Positions 47,592 through 55,619 of a DNA stretch of 64,000 bases are shown piece after piece. Numbering within the stretch: position 1 is the first letter of the stretch; each line of letters begins with the position of its first letter. The DNA is from Sunxiuqinia rutila (GTDB taxonomy: Bacteria; Bacteroidota; Bacteroidia; Bacteroidales; Prolixibacteraceae). The notes under the pieces are model-generated. The model was given only the letters and a program-made list of their open reading frames with translations, was not told the DNA's origin and did not search any database. The position numbers and the translations under genes are program-made. Location: positions 1-64,000 of the forward strand of contig NZ_JBNGOT010000015.1 in NCBI RefSeq assembly GCF_050589705.1, in the 5' to 3' direction.

Positions 47592-49043
47592 CTAAAGCCA
47601 AGGATCATTCATGTCTTTTAGCAAAGCTTCCAGTTCTTGTTCCATTTGTTGATCCAGCTCCGAATTCTGACCCCAGATATTCGTCAACTGGTACGGATCT
47701 TCTTTGTCGTGATACAAGTAATAGTACTTCTCGCCATCTTTTCCTTTAGATACCGCAAATGTGTATTCTTTATTCCGGAATCCTCTTTTGCCACCTCCCG
47801 GATTGTCCGGATTGGCACCAAAATAGAGCTGCTTATCAGGCCGAGAAATCTCTTCACCGGTAAACACGCCGGAATAATCTTTACCTTCAACCTCCTTTGG
47901 AATTGACTCACCTAAGCCCAGCAGTCCCAGCATGGTTGGCATGTAATCCGGAACGCTGATCAGCAAATCGTCTGTTTTTGCTTTCAGCGCTTTGGGGTAA
48001 TGAACAATGAGCGGAATTTCGTAGGCTTCTTTAAACCATACATTTTTGTGCATTAAGCCATGGCTGCCCATCATTTCGCCGTGATCAGCCGAAAAAACAA
48101 TGATGGTATTTTCGTATAAGTCCAAGCGTTTCAACTCTGCAATCACCCGTCCGATTTGGTCATCAACACCTTCAACCATGGCAAAATAGTCCGGAGCTAA
48201 ATGAATTTTTTGCTCAACTCCACGATCACCTCCTTTTACATCGCGATTTGATGTAAATTCGACATTCTCCCGATTCAGTACTTCACGATAATTCCGTTCG
48301 CCATAGGCCTTTTTGTAATTCTCTGGCACCTCGTCGAAAGGCGTATGTGGCGGATTAATGGACCAAAACATTGCAAAAGGCTTGTCCGAATCGCGCTCTT
48401 GCTGGTTATTCCTCAAATAATTAATCAAAACATCCGCCTCATGTTCTGGCGACCACTGATCAACCACCACTGGCTCGTCCTCCGGAGAATTGGTTGCCCA
48501 ATAATACGGTTGATTGTGCCGCCCATGCGTTCCGTAAGCATACCAAAAGCTAAATCCATGCCGATGGTCTGGCGGACACCAGGTATCCCAAATAACCGGT
48601 TCACCTTTGGCTGCCGGAGCTGGTCCGTCCAAATGCCACTTACCCACATACCCGGCACTGTAACCATTTTCGACCAACACATCCGAGAAACAGGTTTCCT
48701 CTTTTTTCAGGTAATTTCCATACTCCGTTCTTGCAGAATTACAGTTCGAAATAACGCCATTTGAAAGCGGATACTTCCCGGTAAGTAACATGCCTCGGTA
48801 AGGACTGCACAAGGGATGATTAGCCACCGCCTTGCTAAAAAACACTCCTTTTGAGGCCAAACCATCCAGGTTGGGAGTGTTGACCGGATCTTCATTCAAA
48901 AAACCTAAAGAGGCTCGACGATACTGGTCTGCAAAAATAAATAACAGGTTTGGTGAAGCTTTGCGCTCATCTTCCGCTTGCATTTTCACACAAGACGAAA
49001 ACAAAGAAGCCAAAGCCAGAAATGTTATAAATCGATTCTTCAT
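47592..49043 (-). CDS. Secreted sulfatase (S1 family) 1
   Basis: A 483-aa lipoprotein sulfatase (LFSSCVKM, Cys about residue 18). Active-site signature LCSPYRGMLLTG gives Cys-79 as the residue converted to formylglycine. Metal-site Asp is in LFIFADQYRRAS, and VFSADHGEMMGSHG (about 315-328) supplies further Asp and His. It hydrolyses sulfate esters of a glycan or phenol. Maturation requires an anSME enzyme, which is not in the window. It lies upstream of the ECF sigma gene with its own terminator. Confidence 0.93.
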   Translation of the reverse strand: MKNRFITFLALASLFSSCVKMQAEDERKASPNLLFIFADQYRRASLGFLNEDPVNTPNLDGLASKGVFFSKAVANHPLCSPYRGMLLTGKYPLSNGVISNCNSARTEYGNYLKKEETCFSDVLVENGYSAGYVGKWHLDGPAPAAKGEPVIWDTWCPPDHRHGFSFWYAYGTHGRHNQPYYWATNSPEDEPVVVDQWSPEHEADVLINYLRNNQQERDSDKPFAMFWSINPPHTPFDEVPENYKKAYGERNYREVLNRENVEFTSNRDVKGGDRGVEQKIHLAPDYFAMVEGVDDQIGRVIAELKRLDLYENTIIVFSADHGEMMGSHGLMHKNVWFKEAYEIPLIVHYPKALKAKTDDLLISVPDYMPTMLGLLGLGESIPKEVEGKDYSGVFTGEEISRPDKQLYFGANPDNPGGGKRGFRNKEYTFAVSKGKDGEKYYYLYHDKEDPYQLTNIWGQNSELDQQMEQELEALLKDMNDPWL

Positions 49044-49178
49044 AAGTTCATCTTCAAACTGAGAGTTGCTAATTCATTCTTTATTCAATGGTGTAAAACT
49101 AGAGAATTTACAGCAATAGTGCAATCGATTGTACTTCCATCTGTTATTTATTTACTCACCTCCTTATAAAAAACGAAA

Positions 49179-49207
49179 GTCATTCTGCCCAAAAAAGACA
49201 GAATGAC
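49179..49207 (-). terminator. Terminator of the glycerol operon
   Basis: A perfect 9-bp stem, GTCATTCTG (49179-49187) and CAGAATGAC (49199-49207), with a T-rich tail on the minus strand. It lies 129 bp after the glpF stop. Confidence 0.75.
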
Positions 49208-49335
49208 CTTGCAAATTACTGGTTTGAAACTTAAAGGAAGGAATCAGAAGCCATCAAAACAGCTTCTCTTCCCTGTTGATTTAGATTAGTTCATAAGTAT
49301 TTTTTGCTCTTTACTTGAGGCAAAAATCATAAATA

Positions 49336-50073
49336 TCAGCAGCAAGTCATAAAAAGGACTGCAGCAATTGCTCCGCCAACAATAGGCGCAGCTACCGGAA
49401 CAAATGCATAATTCCAGTCGCTTGTCCCCTTTTCCTTTATGGGTAAAATCGCATGCATCAGGCGAGGCCCGAGATCGCGAGCTGGATTGATTGCATAGCC
49501 CGTTGTTCCGCCTAACGACAAACCGATGGCGGTAACCAACAGGGCAACCGGCAGAGCTCCAACGCTCCCCAAGCCAATTTTCATCTCGGGTAAACCGTTG
49601 GATAAGATGCTTGGCCCTTCGATGTATAAAATGACAAACACCAAAACAAAGGTTCCGACCACTTCGCTGAAGAAGTTGTTAGGTAATTTCCGGATTGCAG
49701 GCGATGTGGCAAAAGTAGCCAGAATAGCGCCTTGATCTGTTGTGGCATTGTAATGATGGCGATAAAATAGCCACACGAGTAATGCTCCGGTTGCAGCACC
49801 GGCCAATTGGGCAAGAATAAAACCGACGACTTTCATCCACGCAAATTTTCCGGCAATGGCCAAACCTAGTGTTACCGCGGGGTTGATATGAGCTCCAGAA
49901 TATGGCCCGGCAATAATCACACCTGCAAAAACAGCCAGTCCCCACCCCAGTGTGATGACAATCCAGCCGCCATTACTTCCTTTGGTATGGTTCAGCACAA
50001 CATTCGCAACCACCCCATTTCCGAGAAGGATCAATATCATTGTTCCGATGAATTCAGCAAATAATTCGTTCAT
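49336..50073 (-). CDS. glpF: Glycerol uptake facilitator (aquaglyceroporin)
   Basis: A 245-aa MIP channel with six membrane helices and two NPA motifs: NPAVTLGLAIAG (about residues 65-76) and NPARDLGPRLMHA (about 198-210). The Asp after the second NPAR is the hallmark of glycerol-conducting GlpF rather than water-only aquaporins. It lies 27 bp downstream of glycerol kinase 1, the last gene of the glycerol operon. Confidence 0.95.
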   Translation of the reverse strand: MNELFAEFIGTMILILLGNGVVANVVLNHTKGSNGGWIVITLGWGLAVFAGVIIAGPYSGAHINPAVTLGLAIAGKFAWMKVVGFILAQLAGAATGALLVWLFYRHHYNATTDQGAILATFATSPAIRKLPNNFFSEVVGTFVLVFVILYIEGPSILSNGLPEMKIGLGSVGALPVALLVTAIGLSLGGTTGYAINPARDLGPRLMHAILPIKEKGTSDWNYAFVPVAAPIVGGAIAAVLFMTCC

Positions 50074-50100
50074 GTTGTTTGATTTTGAATGTGTTTCGTA

Positions 50101-51597
50101 TTATTCCTCTTCCCATTTCATGGCTCTGGAAATTGCTTTTTCCCATCCGGCCAGCAATTTCTCCACCCGATCCGGATTCAGTTCTTTCTGAAAACACTCA
50201 TCAACAGCCCATTGCTTTTTGATTTCATCCACATCTTTCCAAAAACCAACAGCTAAACCTGCCAGGTAGGCAGCTCCCAGAGCGGTTGTTTCCAAAATGG
50301 TAGGGCGATAAACCGGTACGCCAAGCACATCCGCCTGAAACTGCATGAGCAAATTATTCACTACAGCACCACCATCCACTCGCAACTCTTTGATGGGATG
50401 ACCAATATCTGCCTCCATTGCTTTCAGCACATCATAAGTTTGAAAAGCAATACTCTCCAGCGCCGCCCGTGCAATATGGCTGGCGTTTGATCCGCGGGTC
50501 AATCCAATAATAGCACCACGAGCATACTGGTCCCAATACGGAGCTCCCAAACCCGTCAAGGCCGGCACTAAATACACCTCTCCGTTATCTTCAACCTTTC
50601 GCGCAAGATCCTCCACTTCTGCCGATGACCGGATAATGCCCAGCTCATCACGCAACCACTGAACAATTGAACCGGCGGTAAAAATACTTCCCTCAAGCGC
50701 ATAGGTGGTTTCACCATTAATTTGCCAGGCAATGGTACTCACCATGTTGTTTTTAGATTCGATGACCTCTTGCCCCGTATTGCACAGCATGAAACAGCCT
50801 GTTCCATAGGTATTTTTCACACTACCTACATCAAGACACATTTGCCCAAAGGTGGCAGCCTGCTGATCGCCTGCAATCCCCGCAATTGGAATCGGGGTTG
50901 AAGCAAGTTCTCCATTGCTATATCCGTAAACTTCGGAAGAAGACTTAACAACCGGTAAAACGCTGGCAGGTATGCCCATCAAATTGAGCAATTCCTCATC
51001 CCATGAAAGCGTGCGAATATTGTACAACATGGTCCGGCTAGCATTCGTCACGTCAGTTACATGCAATTTTCCGCCGGTCAGATTCCAAATCAACCAACTA
51101 TCAATGGTTCCAAAGGCCAATTCACCTTTTTGAGCCTTCTCCATCGCCCCATCAACCTGATTAAGAATCCAGCGCAGTTTCGTTCCCGAAAAATAAGAAT
51201 CGATTACCAGCCCTGTTTTGTACTGAATAGTTTCTGCCCACTTTCCGGCCTTAAGTTCGTCGCAGTACTTTGAAGTTCGCCGGTCTTGCCAAACAATGGC
51301 ATTGTAAATCGGCTTTCCGGTAGCCCGGTCCCAAACAACTACGGTTTCCCGTTGGTTGGTAATGCCGATTGCTTCAATAGCGGCATTGTCATTCTCAACC
51401 TGAGCCAAAACCTCCTTGGCTGTTTCAAACTGCGTATTCCAAATTTCAATCGGATCATGCTCAACCCAGCCGGGCTTTGGGTAGTGTTGCGTATACTCTT
51501 TCTGACTTGAAGCAATAATCTGCCCGGCATGATTAAAAAGAATGGACCTTGAACTGGTCGTTCCCTGATCCAAGGACAAGATAAAACGATTTGACAT
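50101..51597 (-). CDS. glpK: Glycerol kinase 1
   Basis: A 498-aa FGGY kinase. ATP loop SLDQGTTSSRSILF is canonical. Glycerol-site motifs are ITNQRETVVVWDRATG (Arg-Glu) and DSYFSGTKLRWIL (Tyr), and GIAGDQQAATFGQ supplies the catalytic Asp (about 245). It phosphorylates glycerol to glycerol 3-phosphate, the substrate of GlpD encoded 44 bp upstream. Full length, no abnormality. Confidence 0.97.
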   Translation of the reverse strand: MSNRFILSLDQGTTSSRSILFNHAGQIIASSQKEYTQHYPKPGWVEHDPIEIWNTQFETAKEVLAQVENDNAAIEAIGITNQRETVVVWDRATGKPIYNAIVWQDRRTSKYCDELKAGKWAETIQYKTGLVIDSYFSGTKLRWILNQVDGAMEKAQKGELAFGTIDSWLIWNLTGGKLHVTDVTNASRTMLYNIRTLSWDEELLNLMGIPASVLPVVKSSSEVYGYSNGELASTPIPIAGIAGDQQAATFGQMCLDVGSVKNTYGTGCFMLCNTGQEVIESKNNMVSTIAWQINGETTYALEGSIFTAGSIVQWLRDELGIIRSSAEVEDLARKVEDNGEVYLVPALTGLGAPYWDQYARGAIIGLTRGSNASHIARAALESIAFQTYDVLKAMEADIGHPIKELRVDGGAVVNNLLMQFQADVLGVPVYRPTILETTALGAAYLAGLAVGFWKDVDEIKKQWAVDECFQKELNPDRVEKLLAGWEKAISRAMKWEEE

Positions 51598-51641
51598 CAG
51601 TATAATTAGTTAGGTTACAAATCAAGTTTATTAATCAATTG

Positions 51642-53210
51642 TTAGTTTGAGTCTAAAATATAGTTTTTCGCGAGCTCTTCATAATCCTTGAGCTGCTGTT
51701 GAGTCCACTCGCCATTTTTATGCAACTCAGAAGCCATCAGTTCGGCAACAACCGGAGCGATTTCAACACTTTCCCGAGCGTCAAGTAACAAAGCCCTGGT
51801 TCTTCTCGCCAAAAAATCTTCAACAGTCCGGGCCATTTCATGACGTACTGCCCATACAACTTGTGCCTTGATAATGCTTAAATTTGAACTGATTGGTTCG
51901 GCCAATGCTTTATTCTCTTTAGCCAAAGCCAACATACTTTCCTCATCAGCCCCATAATAATAAAAAGGATTGCTCAGATCAACATTTTCCTTGTAGCCAT
52001 GCAACTTGTAGTTCACTGTTTTTGATCCCTGCAGGTTGAAATTAAACTTTGCCCCAACCAAATCGATAACATCCTGAGCCATTTGGCGGTAAGTTGTCCA
52101 TTTTCCTCCGGTAATTGTTACCAAACCAGAGTCGGCCACCTTGATAATATGCCCCCGGGAAATCTCTTTGGTATTTTTCCCATCTTGCTGAGGAGCTGCC
52201 AGCGGACGTAGGCCAGCAAATACACTCTTCACATCTTTTCGTGTTGGTGGTTTAACCAGAAAACGTCCTGCCGTTTCCAATATAAAATCGATCTCTTCAT
52301 CCAAAGCCATGGGTTCCAGCTCCGCTCTTTCTTTCTGAATGTCGGTTGTGCCAACCACTACTTTATCATGCCAAGGAACAGCAAAAAGGACACGTCCATC
52401 CCGTGTTTTCGGAATCATGATCGCATAGTCGCCAGGAATAAAGCTCTTGTCCAATACCAAGTGCACCCCCTGGCTAACACGCACCAATTCCCGCGCTTGA
52501 GGATCATCCATTTTACAAATGTCATCCACAAAAACGCCAGTGGCATTCAGCACTGCCCGGCTATGGATTTCATAAGTTTTACCCGTTTCCTGATCAACAA
52601 CTTTAACTCCATTTACCTGCCCAGCCTGCTTTAGCAATCCATCCACTTTCATGTAATTGACAGCGACTCCCCCCATATCTGCGAAAGTCTGTACCATATT
52701 AATCGCCAGCCTGGAATCATCAAACTGCCCATCGTGATAAACAACTCCACCGTACAAGTTGTCAGCCACCAAGGTGGGTACCTTTTGTAACGTTTTTGAC
52801 TTAGAGAATGGTCTGGACTTTCCAAGACTTAAGCGCCCGGCCAACAAATCATAAAGCACCAAGCCAATGGTGTAGAAAGGTACTCCCCACCATGAATAAT
52901 TCGGAATAATAAAAGACTGATCTTTGACCAAGTGCGGCGCATTCTTCTTTAAACGTCCCCGCTCCCGCAAAGCCTCTTTAACCAGAGCGACATTCCCTTG
53001 AGCTAAATACCGCACGCCTCCGTGCACCAACTTGGTACTTCTGCTTGAAGTTCCTTTGGCATAGTCATACTGTTCAACCAACAGAGTTTTCAATCCCCTG
53101 CTAACCGCCTCGATTGCTGCCCCCAAGCCGGTAGCTCCCCCTCCGATAATGACCAGATCCCATGCTTCTTGCCGGTTTTCCAGTTGTTCTAACATTTTTT
53201 CGCGTTGCAT
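51642..53210 (-). CDS. glpD: Glycerol-3-phosphate dehydrogenase (FAD, GlpD)
   Basis: A 522-aa flavoprotein. The Rossmann FAD motif VIIGGGATGLGAAIEAVSRGL (about residues 19-39) is followed by VEQYDYAKGTSSRSTKLVHGG, a GlpD signature, and a C-terminal DAO_C domain. It oxidises glycerol 3-phosphate to dihydroxyacetone phosphate and passes electrons to quinone at the inner membrane. It lies between the two glycerol kinase genes. Confidence 0.96.
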   Translation of the reverse strand: MQREKMLEQLENRQEAWDLVIIGGGATGLGAAIEAVSRGLKTLLVEQYDYAKGTSSRSTKLVHGGVRYLAQGNVALVKEALRERGRLKKNAPHLVKDQSFIIPNYSWWGVPFYTIGLVLYDLLAGRLSLGKSRPFSKSKTLQKVPTLVADNLYGGVVYHDGQFDDSRLAINMVQTFADMGGVAVNYMKVDGLLKQAGQVNGVKVVDQETGKTYEIHSRAVLNATGVFVDDICKMDDPQARELVRVSQGVHLVLDKSFIPGDYAIMIPKTRDGRVLFAVPWHDKVVVGTTDIQKERAELEPMALDEEIDFILETAGRFLVKPPTRKDVKSVFAGLRPLAAPQQDGKNTKEISRGHIIKVADSGLVTITGGKWTTYRQMAQDVIDLVGAKFNFNLQGSKTVNYKLHGYKENVDLSNPFYYYGADEESMLALAKENKALAEPISSNLSIIKAQVVWAVRHEMARTVEDFLARRTRALLLDARESVEIAPVVAELMASELHKNGEWTQQQLKDYEELAKNYILDSN

Positions 53211-53278
53211 CGCTAAACTAATTTAAGATTAATGGATCTATAATGTATTTAATAATAGCATGTACTTTCTTTTAAAAG

Positions 53279-53299
53279 ATACATTGTTATACGATGTAT
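53279..53299 (-). promoter_or_regulatory. Possible operator upstream of glpD
   Basis: ATACAT, nine bases, ATGTAT: a perfect 6-bp inverted repeat in the glpK2-glpD gap, after the terminator of glpK2. It may control glpD-glpK1-glpF. Which regulator binds is unknown. Confidence 0.45.
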
Positions 53300-53305
53300 T
53301 GGCGG

Positions 53306-53340
53306 CAAAAAAATAGCCATGCGCATCCATTGCTATTTTC
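53306..53340 (-). terminator. Terminator between glpK2 and glpD
   Basis: On the minus strand AAAATAGC, a 14-base loop, GCTATTTT and a T run. It lies about 12 bp after the glpK2 stop, so glpD-glpK1-glpF probably have their own promoter. Confidence 0.75.
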
Positions 53341-53351
53341 ATTCGTTGGTA

Positions 53352-54860
53352 TTAGTCCATCGGATCAAGCCAAGCCAAAGAGCTGTTTACCGCCCGGTTC
53401 CAATACTTCAACACATGATCTATATCTTTCGGATCAGCCAAACACTTAAACTGTTTCGCTATTTTGTATTGTGCTTGTAACTCTTCTTTATTTTCCCAAA
53501 ACCCGACAGCTAAACCAGCTAAATAAGCGGCTCCCAACAAAGTCATTTCAATTCGCACCGGCTGAACAACTGGTAAGTTCAGGATATCAGACTGAAACTG
53601 CAACATTGTGTCATTCAGGATCGTTCCACCAACTCTTACTTCCGGAATTTCCATCTCCAGATCAGCCTCCATGGCCTTAATTACATCGGCCGATCGCATG
53701 GCAATTGACTCCAAAGCAGCTCTCGCCAAATGTCCGGGAGTCGTTCCCATATTCAGTCCCCAAAATGTTCCACGGGCATACTGGTCCCAGTAAGGAGCTC
53801 CCAAGCCGGTAAATGAAGGAACAATAAATACGCCGCCATTGTCTTTCTCCGATTTTGCCAGCTCTTCAACCTCATCAAGCGAGTCAATCAGGTTCAACAC
53901 ATCCCGAAGCCACTGAATCACCGTTCCGGCATTAAACACACTACCCTCCAAGGCATAAGTAACTTCATCTCCAATCTGCCAGGCAATCGTTGTAATTAGC
54001 TTATGATTTGAAAATATGGGTTCCTTTCCGGTGTTCATCAAAATAAAGCAACCGGTGTTGTAGGTGTTCTTGACTGTCCCGCGTTCAAAGCATTGCTGCC
54101 CAAAAAGAGCTGCTTGCTGATCGCCTATCAAAGAAGCGATGGGAACGTCACAACCAAATATCGAAGGATGAGTCCTAGCGTAAATCTCACTGGATGAACG
54201 TACTTCAGGCAATATACTGGAAGGAATGTTTAAAAGCTCCAAGAGTTCTTCATCCCAAGTCAGGGTATTGATATTGAACAACATGGTCCGGCTTGCGTTG
54301 CTCACATCGGTATAATGGCAGGCACCTTTGGTAAACTTCCACAATACCCAGGAATCGACGGTACCAAACGCCAGTTTTTCCTGATCAGCCAATTCTCTTG
54401 CTTCGGCATTATGATCCAGCAACCACATAATTTTAGTTGCTGAAAAGTAAGCATCAATTTCCAAACCGGTTTTAGATTTTATCTTCTCTTGCAAGCCCTT
54501 ATCCTTGAGCTGGTCGCAGATACGAGAGGTTCTCCGATCTTGCCAAACAATGGCATTTCCAACTGGTTTTCCGCTTTCTTTATTCCACAGAATTGTGGTT
54601 TCTCGTTGATTGGTAATTCCGATCCCAGCTAAGTCACTTCCTGTCAGGCCAACTTTGCGCAAAGCTACTTGAGCAACAGAAACGATAGAGAACCACAACT
54701 CCTCGGCATCCTGTTCAATCCATCCTGGTTTTGGGAAAAACTGTTCAAACTCTTTTGAGGCTTGGGAAAAAATTTCACCAGCATGATTAAAAACCATTGC
54801 ACTTGTTACCGAAGTACCAAGATCAAGGGCCAGGATATATTTTTCTCTTTCCGTATTCAT
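53352..54860 (-). CDS. Glycerol kinase-like protein 2 (divergent ATP loop)
   Basis: A 502-aa FGGY kinase, clearly paralogous to glycerol kinase 1 (ITNQRETTILWNKESG, DAYFSATKIMWLLD, LIGDQQAALFGQQC are retained). The first phosphate loop differs: ALDLGTSVTSAMVF instead of DQGTTSSR, so Gln and the Arg that contacts ATP are missing. It may be a kinase with altered nucleotide use, a different polyol kinase or a regulatory form. A terminator follows. It lies upstream of glpD. Confidence 0.9.
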   Translation of the reverse strand: MNTEREKYILALDLGTSVTSAMVFNHAGEIFSQASKEFEQFFPKPGWIEQDAEELWFSIVSVAQVALRKVGLTGSDLAGIGITNQRETTILWNKESGKPVGNAIVWQDRRTSRICDQLKDKGLQEKIKSKTGLEIDAYFSATKIMWLLDHNAEARELADQEKLAFGTVDSWVLWKFTKGACHYTDVSNASRTMLFNINTLTWDEELLELLNIPSSILPEVRSSSEIYARTHPSIFGCDVPIASLIGDQQAALFGQQCFERGTVKNTYNTGCFILMNTGKEPIFSNHKLITTIAWQIGDEVTYALEGSVFNAGTVIQWLRDVLNLIDSLDEVEELAKSEKDNGGVFIVPSFTGLGAPYWDQYARGTFWGLNMGTTPGHLARAALESIAMRSADVIKAMEADLEMEIPEVRVGGTILNDTMLQFQSDILNLPVVQPVRIEMTLLGAAYLAGLAVGFWENKEELQAQYKIAKQFKCLADPKDIDHVLKYWNRAVNSSLAWLDPMD

Positions 54861-54999
54861 TGCAAATCAACTTAGTAAACAATTTTTCTTATTTTTACCA
54901 GTTGAATGCTAACCGCTCAAACAGATTACATTTGACTTACGCTTCCGGCGATTCTCTTCCTTCCATCATTCCTGCAACTTCGATCGCCTTTTCTCCTAC

Positions 55000-55341
55000 T
55001 TACTTGATGTTCATTAATTGAGTGATTGATTCATTCAACGATTCCATATAGTTTTGCATCACTTTTAGCTGCTCAATTCCTTCCGGAGTTAATTGATAGT
55101 ATTTTCGAGGAATGCCCACTTCTTTTTCAATCCATTCCGATTTCAGCAAATTCTCCTTCTTCAACCGATTCAAAAGTGGGTAAATCGTCCCCTCTGCTAT
55201 TTCCATTCCGGCCAAGCGATTTATATCAGCAATCAACTCATAGCCATAACAGGGCTTCGTTTTCAAAATCAGCATGATAATGTACTCCAACAGCCCTTTC
55301 TTGATCTGAGATTTCCACCTGGAAATAAAATAGGTATCCAT
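55000..55341 (-). CDS. PadR-family transcriptional regulator
   Basis: A 113-aa winged-helix regulator: LLEYIIMLILKTKPCYGYELIADIN, EGTIYPLLNRLKKENLLKSEW and PRKYYQLTPEGIEQL, the typical PadR sequence order. ATG 55341 (MDTYFISRW) was chosen; a TTG two codons earlier is also open. It lies 139 bp upstream of glpK2 on the same strand, so it may control the glycerol genes. PadR is not a known glycerol regulator, and the usual GlpR is absent here. Confidence 0.92.
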   Translation of the reverse strand: MDTYFISRWKSQIKKGLLEYIIMLILKTKPCYGYELIADINRLAGMEIAEGTIYPLLNRLKKENLLKSEWIEKEVGIPRKYYQLTPEGIEQLKVMQNYMESLNESITQLMNIK

Positions 55342-55377
55342 TCGCAATTTTCTTCTCTGAACAAACTTAAAAACTAT

Positions 55378-55396
55378 TACCTAGTATTACAAGGTA
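55378..55396 (-). promoter_or_regulatory. Possible PadR operator
   Basis: TACCT, nine bases, AGGTA, upstream of the padR start and followed by GTACATCGTATT. An inverted repeat in this position fits autorepression, typical of PadR proteins. Confidence 0.45.
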
Positions 55397-55428
55397 CATC
55401 GTATTAAATTGTTTTAAAACATAAAAAA

Positions 55429-55455
55429 GCTGGTTCATGTACACCATAAACCAGC
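55429..55455 (-). terminator. Terminator-like hairpin
   Basis: GCTGGTT (55429-55435) and AACCAGC (55449-55455), with a T run on the minus strand side. It lies downstream of the sulfatase gene ending at 55620, after a larger hairpin. Confidence 0.65.
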
Positions 55456-55539
55456 CAGAACTTAAAGTTATCTTTTTAAACTTCAGATGTTAGACAATAG
55501 ATATTCATATGGTTGGAGTGCCTTAATCTTTAAATAAGT

Positions 55540-55584
55540 CACCTAGGGTTGAAACAACTCTGAAATCTGAATCAACCCTAGGTG
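55540..55584 (-). terminator. Long hairpin after sulfatase 2
   Basis: A perfect 13-bp inverted repeat, CACCTAGGGTTGA (55540-55552) and TCAACCCTAGGTG (55572-55584), with a 19-base loop, 36 bp after the sulfatase stop. There is no T run directly after it. It may act with the hairpin at 55429 to end transcription or stabilise the mRNA end. Confidence 0.7.
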
Positions 55585-55619
55585 CTTAATTGTAAACTGC
55601 CAACTCATTACTGTAGCTT

